Source of the DNA: Euryodendron excelsum
Taxonomy: Eukaryota > Streptophyta > Magnoliopsida > Ericales > Pentaphylacaceae
Assembly (NCBI GenBank): GCA_033060915.1
Contig: CM065379.1
Coordinates: 30,833,318-30,897,317, forward strand
Length of the DNA: 64,000 nucleotides
Reading direction: 5' to 3'
How positions within the stretch are numbered: position 1 is the first letter of the stretch; each line of letters opens with the position of its first letter. The notes beneath the pieces are model-generated. The model was not told where the DNA came from, searched no databases, and saw only the letters and a list, made by a program, of their open reading frames with translations. Below, in pieces: positions 47,300 through 59,365 of the stretch. A program made the position numbers and the translations under genes.

Positions 47300-49610
47300 G
47301 AGAATGGAAAGATAGATTTGGAAATTGATTTGAAAAGAAATTGATTTGATTTAAAAAGATAAAAGCTTGAGTTTGAAGATTGAAATTGAATTTGGAAATT
47401 GGAATTGAGATTTGGAAATAGAAGTTTGGAATTGGAAATTTGAAAATAGAAATTTTGAAATTGGAAGTTTGAAAATAGATTGGAATTTGAAATTTGGAAA
47501 GATTTTGGAAACTGCACCCATGAGGGTGGAATTGAAAGTTTGAAAAGTATTGTGACCGCACCTATGCAGGTTGCCTACGTATCCCTTTGGGGGAATCAGG
47601 TCAGTCGTAGTTCGAACCGAAGTCCGATTGAAAATAGAAGAGTGGAATTGAAGAAGAAGATTGAATTGGAAATTGAATTCGATTTGGAATCGGAAGAGGA
47701 GATTGGAAATTGAAATTGAGAAAATTGGACTTTGATTTGAAAAGATAGATTTGGACTTGTTTTGAAAAAGAGAAAGATGAAGGTTTAGGAAACCTAGACT
47801 TAGGAAAAGCTTGACTCGACTTGGAAGGTTTAGGAGATTAGGAAAGGTTGGATTTAGGAAATGTTTGAATTAGGAAATGTTCGATTTAGGAAAGTTTCGA
47901 ATTAGGAAAGTTTCATTTTTGGAAAGTTTTGAAATTAGGAAAGTTTGGAATTTAGGAAAGTTTTAGGTTTAGGAAAGTTTTGAAATTAGAAAGTTTTGAG
48001 TTTAGAAAGTTTTCGAAAAAGGAAAGGTTTTCAGATTAGTAAAGTTCCCAAATTAGGAAAGTTTTGAAAATCGGAAAGTTTTAAAAATTGGAAAAGTTTG
48101 AAAAAGGAAAGTTTTTAGTTTAGGAAATGTTTGAATTAAGAAAGTTTCAACTTAAGAAAGTCTTAAATTAAGAAAGTTTTGAATTTAGAAAAGTCTTAGA
48201 TTTGGAAAAATTTGAAGTTTAAGAGAGTTTAGAATTTAGAAAGTTTTAGGTTTAGAAAGATTTAACTTAAGAAGGTTTCAAATTTAGAAGGTTTTGAATT
48301 TGGAAAGATTTGATATTTAGAAAGTTTAAGATTTAGAAAGTTTTAGAGTTTTAGAAAATCTTGAGATTAGGAAAAGTTTGAGTTTAGGAATGATTTGAAA
48401 ACTTAGGTTTGAAAAGTTAAGATTTGAAAAGAGGGTAGAATTAGGAAAGGGTTGGATTAGGAAAGATTTTTATGTTCAAGTTTTGGAAACTTAAGATTTA
48501 GGAAAGTGAAAGTTTAGAAAGGATGTGAATTAAGAAGGAGTTGGACTTTGAAATTTAAGGAAAGATTTAGAGTTTAGGTTTAGGAAACTTATGGTTTAGG
48601 AAGGAATCGAATTAGGAAAGGTTTGGATTAAGAAGAGATTGGACTTGGTTTCTTAAAACAAGGATTTGATTTTGTTTTCAAAAACGGAGGATAGGATCTA
48701 GTTTCCTAAACGGGGAGATTGGATTTGGTTTCCTAAAGCAAAGGTTTGATTTTGTTTCCTAAAGGGAACATTTGATTTGGCAAGGATTTGGAAAGGGAGA
48801 TTCTAGAAACCCTAGAATTGAAAAACCATAGTTTTGATGTAGAAAATAGGTTTTGGAAACGTGTATAGTTTGGATGTGAAAACAAGAGATTTTGGAAACC
48901 TAGGTTTGGGGCAAAGTTTGAAAATCATGTTTTTGGAAAGAAAATTAGGGTTTCCTAATCGTGGGCTCTAAGGAAAGAGGATTTTTGGAAAGTGCGTTTT
49001 TAGAAACGAAGGTTTTCTAGAAGGGAATCCTAGGGAGGAGTTTTTTGGAAAGCATGTTTTTGGAAATGTAGAGTTTAGAAAAAAAATCCTATAGGGGAAT
49101 TTCTAGAAAGAAGATTCTGGGAGGAGAGTTTTTAGAAAGATTTTTAGGGAGTGTTTTTAGAAAGTGAATTTTGAGGAAAGAAAGTTTTGGAAAGGAGTTG
49201 AAAAAGAGAGTTTTGAAAAAGAGATTTTGAAAGGGTGTTTTTGAAAACCATTTTGGCTAGGAGAGTTTTAGGAAAGTATGTTGAAAAAGAAATTTTTAGG
49301 AAGAGATTTTTGAAGAGAGAGTTTTTAGAAGGTGTAAAAACATCTCACTTTCCTAAAGCAATTCTAACCATAAGAAGGCTAGAACCACTTCAGGAAAGCG
49401 GTTTTGAAAACAACAAGACTTGAAAATATAGACCAAAAGGTCACTTTAATGTAATACTTTCCTAAGGCAACCCTAGCCGTGGAAAGGCTAGAACCACCCT
49501 AGGATTGTGATTTTGAAAACATGTTTTTGAAAAAGAGCCTTTGATGCAATTTTGAAAACAAGTTTGAAAATGATTTTTGAAAACAACTTTTTGAAAACGA
49601 ATTTTGGAAG
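47300..49610 (-). repeat. Strand-biased low-complexity tract in LTR F
   Basis: As in LTR E. C-poor plus strand. Confidence 0.85.
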
Positions 49611-50216
49611 ATGCAAGACTATGATATACACAATGCAATTTGGGGTCGTGAACATACAAGGTTAAGGCTTCACCACATAATCAAGGGGGTCGGATCCACG
49701 TGGTCTTTGGTTAGACTAGAAGAAAGCCCCCGACACGATGACTCTCCAATAGTCTAATCCTACACATGGACCGGGAGTCCCCTTGTTTCAAGCATGCAAA
49801 GAAAGGGGGGGAAAGAGATGGGGATTAAAATAGAGAGAACCCAAGTGGGTTGGAGAGAGAAGAGAGAGGGGGGAGTGCGGAAATTTAAAGAGAAAGCCTA
49901 CCTTGTATCTTCTTTAATTTGCGCGATGCGCTGTCTTCGGTCTTCGTCTTCGTCTTGATCTTCTTCTTCAATCTTCAAAGGTTGTCTTCAAGCTTTGGAT
50001 GGCAGCTCTTCAAGTCTTTGAGGGGTGGTTGAAGGCTAGTGTATGAGTGTATGGGGGAGTGTATGAGTGTATAGGAGGCTAGAGTTTGTGTATAGTGGCT
50101 AGGGTTTGAGAAAACCTAGGGAGGCTAGGGTTTTGGAGGTGCTCGAGCTCTGTATATCAAAATATGAGATTCTTAGGTTAAGTGTTCAGACCCTTTTCAC
50201 GTTGAACGAGGCTCTG

Positions 50217-50340
50217 TATTTATAGAAGTTGGACAAGCCTAGCGCCTGTTGCAGTGGCGCCAGGGCAAAATTTACACTGGCGCCACTAGGAGTGGCGCCA
50301 GGCCATTTTTTGGCTTGGCGCCACTAGTAGTGGCGCCAGC
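50217..50340 (-). promoter_or_regulatory. LTR F core promoter: TATA box and GGCGCC cluster
   Basis: TATAAATA (50217-50224, minus). Upstream in element sense are at least five GGCGCC sites at 50240-50338, the most intact cluster in the window, including paired TGGCGCCA. Confidence 0.7.
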
Positions 50341-50429
50341 CAATTAGGAAAGATTTAAGGTCGGCAAGCAACGTATCTTTGACTAGATTTGGGCGCCTGT
50401 ACTAGTGACTACCATGTAAACTTTAGCCT

Positions 50430-51195
50430 GGCTTCACTAGGAGTGACTCCGGAAAGTCCGGGAATGATTTGAAGGAGTCGGGAATGACCCGGAAGGCCAG
50501 AAAGGAGCAGGAATACTCAAAATAGTGTCCTAGAGGTATTTGACTTGAAAAATGAAGATAAGATGAGTCGGAAAGGTTGACCGGGCCTTTAGGGGCAAAA
50601 CGGTCAATCGAACTAGGAAACTGCCGGGGCGAACCTGGATTTTCCCGGAAAAAGACTTGGGATCTGGAAACATTATTTAGAATGTTCCCAGAGGTTGCCG
50701 GTTTGATTCCCAGGGCCGGCATGGTCGAAAATGGAGACCGACCCACCAGGGGCAAAACGGTCATTTTGTACCGGGTTTGCCGGAACTGACTCAGAATGGT
50801 CCGGAAAGGTAAAGGAAGGTCGAGAACACTATAAAAAGTATTCTCGGGAGATTACCGGTTTGATACCCAGAGTCGGTGTGGTCGAAGAAGGAGACTGGCC
50901 CTCCAGGGGCAAAACGGTCATTTTGCACCGGGTTGGCCGGAACTAACTCGGAATGGTCCGAAAAGGTAAAGGAAGGTCGAGAACACTGTAAAAAGTATTC
51001 TCGGGACATTACCGGTTTGATATCCAGGGCCGGTGTGGTTGAAGAAGGAGACCGGCCCTCTAGGGGCAAAACGGTCATTTTGCACCGGGTTGGCCGGAAC
51101 TAACTCGGAATGGTCTGGAAAGGTAAAGGGAGGTTGAGAACACTATAAGAAGTAGTCTCGGGACATTACCGGTTTGATACCCAGAGCCGGTGTGG
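50430..51195 (-). repeat. 157-bp tandem array in LTR F
   Basis: Phase marks at 50715, 50872, 51029 and 51186, exactly 157 bp apart. Confidence 0.9.
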
Positions 51196-51314
51196 TTCCC
51201 GGGGCGTTCGGATGCCTTGGGGCAAAATGGTCATCTTGACCGAAAATTCTCGAAAAAGGTCCTAAGGGTAGTCTGGTCATTTTTCACCGAAGTGAGCTAA
51301 CAAACATGGGTATT

Positions 51315-52015
51315 GACCTAGGTTTTGAGTGTTTTCGCCACTCGGACGGGGTTGAGTATTTTCGCTACTCGGATGGGGTTGAGTATTTCTGCTACTCGGA
51401 CGGGGTTGAGTATTTTCGCTACTCGGACGGGGTTGAGTATTTCCGCTACTCGAACGGGGTTGACGATTTGAGAGTATTTCCGCTACTCTAACGGCTCTGT
51501 GAGTATTTCCGTTACTCTAACGGTTCTGTGGGTATTTCCACTACTCTAACGGTTGAGTATTTCCGCTACTCTAACGGTTCTGTGAGTATTTCCGCTACTC
51601 TAACGGTTCTATGAGTATTTCCGCTACTCTAACGGTTGAGTATTTCTGCTACTCGGACGGCTCTATGAGTGTTTCCGCTACTCTAACGGTTGTGTGAGTA
51701 GTTTTGCTACTCGGACCGTCTCGAGGAATAAACTGTCCCGAGAGAGAGATTGGAAAGGGGTCTTACCGTCTCCGAAGAGACGTGCCTGGTTTGGAACCGT
51801 CTCGAGGAATAAACTGTCTCGAGAGGGGGATTGGAAAGGGGTCTTACCGACTCCGAAGAGACGTGCCTGGGTTTTAAGTGTTTCCGCCACTCTAACGGTG
51901 TGAGTGTTTCCGCCACTCTAACGGCTTTGTGAGTGTTTCCGCCACTCTGACGGTTTTGTGAGTGTTTCCGCCACTCTGACGGTTTTGTGAGTAGTTTTGC
52001 TACTCGGACCGTCTC
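51315..52015 (-). repeat. GAGTA/TACTC repeats and 81-bp units in LTR F
   Basis: About a dozen GAGTATTTYCGCTACTC units at 51325-51715 and further GAGTGTTTCCGCCACTC units at 51870-52010, around about two 81-bp units (51714-51870). Confidence 0.8.
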
Positions 52016-52251
52016 GAGGAATAAACTGTCTCGAGAGAGGGATTGGAATTGGAATAAGAAAGGACAATGCCCCTAAGGGCATTTTGGTCATTTTGCCTCT
52101 ATTTGGGCCTAACGGGCCCGCGAAGCGATGGAAAGACGGAATTTGGACCTAGAGGATTAATTTCGATTGGAATATGTCCACAATGACTTGAAAACAAGTC
52201 TGGACAAAGTGTAGACTGCCGAGCGGTCAAAAATGGGGTGCTTACATGTGT

Positions 52252-52315
52252 GATGTGTAAAAGCGAGCCCAGTCAGACCAGAGATTGCCGAGCGAGCAAA
52301 AATGGGGTGCTTACA
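52252..52315 (-). mobile_element. Solo LTR D, right piece
   Basis: The last 64 bp of LTR D after the EF insertion, ending GGGGTGCTTACA, followed by the CTAGG target duplication (52316-52320). Confidence 0.85.
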
Positions 52316-52320
52316 CTAGG

Positions 52321-53149
52321 ACATTTGGATGCCTAGGGGTAAAATGGTTATTTTTTACCGGGGAACCTCCGAGAAAGGACCGGAGTTGACTGGATGGAAC
52401 TGGACATGCCAAATCATCTAGGGACGGCTTTGGAAGATGGTCTTACTGTTCTGAGGACTTGGTACTTTCTCGAAGAACATGCCAGGCCCACTAGGGGCAA
52501 AATGGTCATTTTTCACCTAAACCAGCTAGCAGGCACCGGTATTAACCAGTCTGAATCTAGTTTGGACTCTTGTTTGAGGAATTCATACTTTCTCAGTGGA
52601 CAGGTTTGAGAAAGGTCTTTCTGCCTTTAAGGATAAACTTTCTCGAAGGTCATGTCGGACTAGGATGGTCTTCCGTTCTTGAGGGGTGTGTGCTTTCTCA
52701 AAGAATGTGCTAGACTTGGATGGTCTTCTGTTCTTCAGGAGTTTGTGTTTTCTCAAAGAACGTGCTGGATTAGCAAACATTCTACATTGGCGGGCTAGCA
52801 AGCGCCGGAAGTGAACTGCTCTTTTATCTCGGTGATCGTGCCGTGCTAGATTGAATAGTCTTACCATCAATGAGGGACCAACTTTCTGGAATGACAAGAC
52901 ACATGGATTTGACTTTAGATTTGGATGGTCTTATTACCTTATGAAGACGTGCCGATTTGGATTAGACTGACTGATGCACAAGGGGCATTTTTGTCATCTT
53001 ACCTCTATTAGGCCCAATGGGCTCGCGAAGCGGTTGACAGATTGGATTGGACTTGGAAAGCCAGTTTAGGCTTGGGTATACTTGTGTTGGTTTGTAGGTG
53101 GTTCCGGTTGGACAAAAGATCGCCAAGTGGCCAAAATAGGATGCTAACA
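52321..53149 (-). mobile_element. Older LTR H, right piece
   Basis: Continues LTR H: ACATTTGGATGCCTAGGGG here follows the GAGCCGATGTGG block at 29967, just as the two are adjacent in LTRs E and F. Ends GATGCTAACA, a mutated terminus, directly before a purine-tract complement. Confidence 0.8.
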
Positions 53150-53165
53150 GCTACCCCTCTTTCTC
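53150..53165 (-). other. Polypurine tract of element H
   Basis: Minus-strand AGAAAGAGGGGTAGC directly inside the 3' LTR. The adjoining hairpin is decayed. Confidence 0.7.
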
Positions 53166-56100
53166 TGTCTTTACTTGCCGGAGACAAAAAATAATAAAGT
53201 AAATACCCAACGAAGGCTTCGAGGCAGTTAGAGGGACCGGAGTTGATAAATTTGGAAATTGATTTTTGAAGTTGAAGATGATTTTTTAAATGACTTTTTT
53301 GGACAAAAAGTTTGGAAAACCTTTGAAAGGCTTTTGAAGAGAAAACCTGGGAAATTGGACATTTGAATTGGATAGAAACTTTTTGAAGGGAAAAATTTTA
53401 AAAATCAGGAAATTGATTCGAAATGGGGCTTTTGAAGGAGGAAGCTCGAGAAATTGGGGTTTAAAAACTTTGACTTTTTGTGCAAAAGTTTAGAAAACCT
53501 TTGAAACAAGGCTTTTGAAGGGGAAAGCCTGGGAAACATTAACAAGCACATTTTTTGAAGGAAAAAGTTAGAAAGTTAGACTTGAACTTTTTTTTTGCTT
53601 TTGCAGGGGGAGAAAGTCCAGGAAACCCCATCATTTGACGGGAGACAAAAATTGTTGGAGGAAAAAGTTTTAAGAAACCATTAGGATTGATTTTAAATCT
53701 AAAACTTTTGAGAAAAAAAGTTTGAAATTGGAATTTGATTTTTTGAGATAAACTTTTGAAGGAAAAAGTTTGAAATCGGAATTTGATTTTTTGTGGTAAA
53801 CTTTTGAAGGAAAAAGTTTGAAACTAGAATTTGAATTTTTTTTTTATATAGGATTTGAAATTTTTAAGGAAAATTTTGAAAGATAAAGTTTGAAACCAGA
53901 CTTAAATTTTGAAGTAAACTTTTCAAGGAAAAAGTTTGAAATCGGGGTTTGATTTTGAATTTTAAAACTTTTGAGGAAAAGTCTAAGAAACCTACAAAAT
54001 TATTTCAAAAATGATTTTGAATGACCTCTTTTGTTTTTTTAATACATACCTCTTACTTGTCGATAAACCCTTATCGAGTCTCTTTCTTTCTATCTTGTCT
54101 TCAAGATGGCTGACAAGCGGAATGATGATTTATGCAGCAGATGATGGCTGAGCTGACAGCGACGAGAGCTACTTTTGGCCAAGGATATGACTAGCGCTGC
54201 TATCATTCGAGTTGATGGAGGTGACTTGTACTCGGGTGATCGTATGGGAATTCGCTGAGCCAGGTTTTATTGAGATGGAGTGTGAGCAACTGCAGAGTTG
54301 GCTTAGAGAGGATGAAACTGTAGAGCGAGTTATTCCTTCTTATCTTTCTTGCTCTCTTGATTGAATTTCACTTTTAGCTTTTAGGAGGCCTTCGAAAGGC
54401 TAATAGCTTCTGAGTATTATTTTTGAAATTCTTTGGACTGTTGGCAAGGAAAAGGCCCATGTGAGGCTTCTTAGGAAGGATACCCCAGACAAGGTTGTTG
54501 GAAATGAGCTGAACTTGAGGAGTCATGGGAGGTTGTTTTGTGTTTGTAGTTCTTCTATATTAGCTTGACTATTGAGTTTTGATTTTGGCAGGCAAGATAG
54601 GATTCTTGTTGATTGATTTTTTATTTGATCAGGATGGTGGGCCATTGCCCCAGTCTTCATGGCTTGGAAAGGTTTGAATTAGGATAGATTGGGAGGTCAA
54701 GGGTGGGACATTGCCCCATTCTCTGTTTCTTGTTGGCTATGGACAGTAGCCCAGGCTGCGTGTTATTTTTCTTATGTTCTCTTCTTTTCTCAGGGCCTAC
54801 ATGGCATGAGAATTCCATCTAGTTGAACTTCTTCTCTTGAGCCAGTCACCTAGGGATTTTGACTTGGATGAGGAGCCCGCCTCTTGCCATGCTTCTATTT
54901 CTAGAGGCTTTTCTTTCGATGAATGCATGAGTTTATGGAGGATGGGCATGGATGCATGCCCCAGTTGGTTATGACTTGGCTAGTAGGATGATGGATCTTG
55001 TCGCGGCATCGTAATGTTATATTTTGGAGACGCCTTCGGAACTTGGGAAAGCTTTGGAGGTGGCCCTTGAACTTGTACCTATCTTAGTATCTCATTAGCA
55101 AATATCAAGATATAATAGAGTAATCTTAATAAATGACTTATGACATTCATACTTATCATTTTGTCATGTTGAGTTTAGAAATCTGTTACCAATGCAAGTT
55201 CTTCACAGGTTGGCATCCCTTGACCCATTTATTGAGGCGTGAGACTTTGCTACTTCGTTAAGGCCTTCTTGGATTGCTGATCAGGAGATTTGACTCTTTT
55301 TCTTTTCTTTTCTTCTTTTTTTTTTTCTCTCATTTAAGCCATTTTTGCCACCTGTGCCCTTATGGGTTTTCACAGATGCCGGCTATACCATTATTGCATG
55401 TCAGCGCCCGTTTTTGGGCTTTCACTACATCAGTAGTTTTGTATCTTATCATAACCCTACTCTTTTACCCATGATACCCCGAAGGTGTCCTCAAGCCATG
55501 TCTTTTCTTGTGATTTCTCTCGTTGAAGCCAATGAAGATGACTTATTGCCTGTTGCTGACTGAAGTTGTTACTTTGGTTGAAAACTGTTGATGTTGCTTT
55601 TGACAGGGGTGCATTGAAACACTTGTTAAGTTGGGATAGAAGTTGTCTTCTCATAACTCCTTCTGCTAAATAGAGCACTTCCCAATGTAACCATCTCACT
55701 TTGAAGAGCAATGCCAACAATGACCAATTTGAAAGGTCTTTTTTGGACTATAATGTGAGCTAGGTGTTGGGTTTTTGAAAGAATAGGATAGAAGGTTCAA
55801 ACCTATCATTCTACTTGGATTTGATTCCCGTGATCACATTTAACAGTTTTATCCCCTTCTTACCCTTTGCTTTTATGACTAATGTTGAGGTCGTTTATTT
55901 AATGACTTTAACCTTGGCATTGCTAGATTTTCCCTATTCATTTTCTTCCACTTATCGGGCAAAAAACTATCAGACTCTTCTTATTCGTTTTCTACCACTT
56001 ACCTGGCAGAAAACAACATTACTAGAGCAATTCTTTTTTTTTTTTTTTTAACATGTAATGCTACCTCTTTTTTTTTTCCTTTCCCTGCCCCTATGCTATG

Positions 56101-57461
56101 GCTTTCGACCCATTGTGGGTGGTGATCACTGGGTTGGTTATATTATGGAAATGTGACCGGCTCAAGGGGGCTTTGCAAGGGCTCTGTTTAATTGTATGAT
56201 ATAGGAATTGAGGGCCTCTCTTTATTTTGATCATTATCATCATTGCTCTATCAAAGTTTCTAATTACATAGAATAGTGCTTTATAAAGCTTAAGTTGATG
56301 GGTGCTAGGAAAACTTCCCTGTTTGTCTCTACCAGAATGACTTTGAGTCTTCATTGTTGGGAGTGAACTTTGCTTCTAGCTTTTTGCTAGGCTGGAGATG
56401 AATTTTTTGTGACGAAGTCTCCCATCGAGCTTTGATTTTTCCACTAAAGGATCTAGTTGTACCGAGCATAGTAGATGGCAGGTTGTTCTCTAAGAGACAA
56501 GGCTGCTCATACCACTTCGGTGGTTTGAGTTTCCTTGAGGATTTGGAGAGAGGTGTTTCTTTCTTTAACCAACAGAACTACCTTATTGTAGTAGATCAAT
56601 GAGGGTGGTGTTACTCTAGTTGAGACTCTGACTGCGACTTTGTGAAAAGGTAACTGCTTGTGCCAACCTTTGTGATCTTCTTGACATTTGTATTCTGCTG
56701 ACTCAATGGCCTCCTTTGTTTGTAAATGGTTGGATACAAAGCTATTGTAATTGATTTTGAATTTTTGCTATCATGTGCTATTTGAGGTTGTTGGCGCTAT
56801 CTATGACAATCTGTAGAGGACTTTTAGAGAGTCTTTAAGGTCAAAAGATGCCAGCCTTTGGGATACCTTGCAATTTTCATTTTTCTAGAGAAAATATTTT
56901 GGCACGACAGAGTAAGCATTTCATGATCAAGAGTCCTCTATTTCAGATTAGCCTGTTATACATTTGATATTTACACGACACTTCGACAAGCTAAAATCAA
57001 GGGTTCCTCTCATAGGCTTTACCAAGGCCTTCAAGGTCTGGGAATTTGATGGATGGTTCTACCAGCCAGCTTCTAGATTGGTGAGACCTTAAGGAGAATG
57101 AGCCGGTAGAAGATGAGGCATGGATTTTTAGTCGATGATTAGGGATGGAATGACACCCTTTTTTTTTATTTTTTTTATTTTTTTTCAAGAGGACCTCCCT
57201 GTAGCTTGTGCCCCTAGTCTCTTTTCAGGTCGGTACCTTCTATTGCTAAGATAGCTGGTGACCATTTTCCTAACTATCAAGTGATTGGAGGGTTTTATCA
57301 TGTCGATGCATAGATGGTGATTGTTAGGACATGGTGTGGAGGTTGCTGCCTAAGAGGTAACACTTTGTTGATGAGCGGTCAATCCCTTCTACTCTTCATT
57401 GGCCTCATCATTGCAAGAGTTATGGACTGGGTGGGACTACGGTGGGATTACATAGCTTTGG
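53166..57461 (-). mobile_element. Internal region of element H
   Basis: Old internal region sharing blocks with EF: G/A-rich tract (53200-54030), PMD start (54107), a GGGTGGGACATTGCCCCATT block (54700, compare 41770), non-coding blocks (55460-56900) and the GACATGGTGTGGAGG block (57328, compare 44600). The whole leader and primer site are missing between about 57450 and the LTR stub, so the 5' side has suffered a deletion. No gag or pol. Confidence 0.65.
54107..54370 (+). pseudogene. Remnant of the antisense PMD ORF in element H
   Basis: Starts ATGGCTGACAAGCGG (MADKRNDD), matching the start of the other copies in position and in the upstream CTTCAAG context. A stop follows within 13 codons. 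The rest is too decayed for a domain call. Identified by position more than by sequence. Confidence 0.45.
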
Positions 57462-57498
57462 TGTCACACCCAAATTTTTCGTACTCGAGGAATACACA
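57462..57498 (-). mobile_element. Stub of an opposite-strand LTR (probably 5' LTR of H)
   Basis: 37 bp matching the LTR start (TGTCACACCC, then ACTCGAGGAATAC), cut by LTR G. It should continue beyond element G, outside the window, if G is a simple insertion. The presumed target duplication is then ACACA (57494-57498). Confidence 0.65.
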
Positions 57499-57699
57499 TG
57501 TAAGCACCCCATTTTTGACCGCTCGGTAGTCTACACTCCGTCCAAACTTGTTTTCAAGTCATTGTGGGCATATTCCACTCGAAACCAATTCTCTAGGTCC
57601 AAATTCCGTCTTTCCATTGCTTTGCGGGCCTGTCAGGCCCAAATATAGGCAAAATGACCAAAATGCCCTTATGGGCATTATCCTTTCCTTTCCCTTTCC

Positions 57700-58390
57700 A
57701 ACCCCACTCTCGAGACAGTTTATTCCTCGAGATGGTTCCAATCTAGGCACGTCTCTTAAGAGACGGTAAGACCCCTTTCCAATCCCTCTCTCGGGACAGT
57801 TTATTCCTCGAGACGGTTCCAATCTAGGCACGTCTCTTGGGAGACGGTAAGACCCCTTTCCAACCCCACTCTCGAGACAGTTTATTCCTTGAGATGGTTC
57901 CAATCCAGGCACGTCTCTTAGGAGACTGTAAGACCCCTTTCCAATCCCTCTCTCAGGACAGTTTATTCCTCGAGACAGTTCCAATCCAAGCATATCTCCT
58001 CGGAGATGTTTAGACCCCTTTCCAACCCTACTCTCGAGACAGTTTATTCCTCGAGATGGTTCCAATCCAGGCACGTCTCTTAGGAGATGGTAAGACCCCT
58101 TTCCAACCCCACTCTCGAGACAGTTTATTCCTCGAGACGGTTCCAATCCAGGCACGTCTCTTAGGAGACGGTAAGACCCCTTTCCAATCCCTCTCTCGAG
58201 ATAGTTTATTCCTCGAGATGGTTCCAATCTAGGCACGTCTCCTTGGAGACGATAAGACCCCTTTCCAATCCCACTCTTGAGATAGTTTATTCCTCGAGAC
58301 GGTTCTAATCCAGGCACATCTCTTCGGAGATGATAAGACCCCTTTCCAATCCCTCTCTCGAGACAGTTTATCCCTCGAGACGGTCCGAGT
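57700..58390 (+). repeat. 81-bp minisatellite in LTR G (about 8.5 copies)
   Basis: Phase mark GTAAGACCCC at 57766, 57847 and 57928, spacing exactly 81 bp, continuing to about 58340. Because 81 is a multiple of 3, the minus strand is open for 252 codons of 27-residue repeats. This is not evidence for a gene. Confidence 0.92.
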
Positions 58391-59179
58391 AGTGAAACTA
58401 CTCACAAAACCGTTAGAGTAACGAAAATACTCACAAATAGGTCGATATAGGAAATTGGCAACAAACCCCTGTGTCACGACGACAGCCGTTAGAGTAGCGG
58501 AAACACTCAAAACCCAGGTCAACACTAGTGTCTGTTAACCCACTTCGGTGAAAAATGACCAAACTACCTTTTGGACCTTTTCTGAAACTTTCTAGTCAAG
58601 ATGACTATTTTGCCCCTAGGCATTCGAATGCCCCGGGAACCACACCGGCTCTGGGTATCAAACCGGTAACCCTCTGAGATTGCTTTTTATAGTACTCTTA
58701 ACCTTCCTTTATCTTTTTGGATCATTCCGAGTCAGTTCCAGCTAACCCGGTACAAAATGATCGTTTTGCCCCTGGTGGGCCGGTCTTCTTTTCCGACCAC
58801 GCCGGCTCTAGGAATCAAACCGGCAACCTCTGGGAACATTCTGAATAATGTTTCCAGATCCCAAGTCTTCTTCCAGGACAGTCCGAGTCTGTCCCGGCGG
58901 TTTCTCGGTCCGATTGACCGTTTTGCCCTTAAAGGCTTGGTCAACCCTTCCGACACATCCTATCCTCACTTTTCAAGTCAAATACCTCTAGGACACTATT
59001 TTAGCTGTTCTTGCTCTTTTCTGGCCTTCCGGGTCATTCCCAGTTCCTCCAAATCATTCCCAGACTTTCCGGAGCCACTCCTAGTGAAGCCAGGTTAAAA
59101 ATTGCATGGTAGTCAATAGTATAGGCGCCCAAATCTAGTCAAAAATACATTGCTTGCTGACCTTAATAGTTTCCTAATT

Positions 59180-59281
59180 TGCTGGCGCCACTCCTAGTGA
59201 CGCCAGAAGGAATTTTGGCCTGGCGCCACTGCAATAGGCACCACTGCAATAGGCGCCAGTGTATTCCTCCCTCTATAAATA
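59180..59281 (+). promoter_or_regulatory. LTR G core promoter: GGCGCC cluster and TATA box
   Basis: CTGGCGCCAC, CTGGCGCCAC and AGGCGCCAGT with a locally duplicated 16-bp piece (CACTGCAATAGGC), then TATAAATA at 59274-59281. Confidence 0.7.
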
Positions 59282-59365
59282 CAGAGCCTCTTCCAACGTT
59301 TAAAGGATAAAAAAAATTCAACCTAAAAATCATATAATTCGATATACAAAGCTCGTGCACTCCCT

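Larger units (their letters stand above)
34379..52246 (-). mobile_element. Full-length giant-LTR retrotransposon EF (17.9 kb)
   Basis: Both LTRs present (3' LTR 34379-39836, 5' LTR 46747-52246) in the same orientation, with primer site inside the 5' LTR and purine tract inside the 3' LTR. The target duplication TGTGT is at 34374-34378 and 52247-52251. Total length is 17,868 bp, with 61 percent of it LTR. The internal region is 6,910 bp without gag or pol. By eye the LTRs differ at a few percent of sites. It is the youngest dated insertion in this nest, lying inside solo LTR D. Mobilisation must have used proteins supplied in trans. Confidence 0.95.
46747..52246 (-). mobile_element. LTR F, 5' LTR of element EF
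   Basis: 5,500 bp, plus-strand ends TGTCACGCCC and GGTGCTTACA. Same internal order as LTR E, to which it is closely similar throughout. Core promoter TATA at 50217-50224 (minus). Confidence 0.93.

Noticed and set aside
50430..51195. Possible centromeric satellite
   Set aside because: The 157-bp array has only about five units and is confined to LTR U3 in all copies here. No free long array in the window.
57559..58317. 252-codon minus-strand ORF with 27-residue repeats
   Set aside because: It is the translated 81-bp minisatellite. The unit is a multiple of 3, so stops are avoided by periodicity. No domain, and the same array in other LTRs is interrupted.
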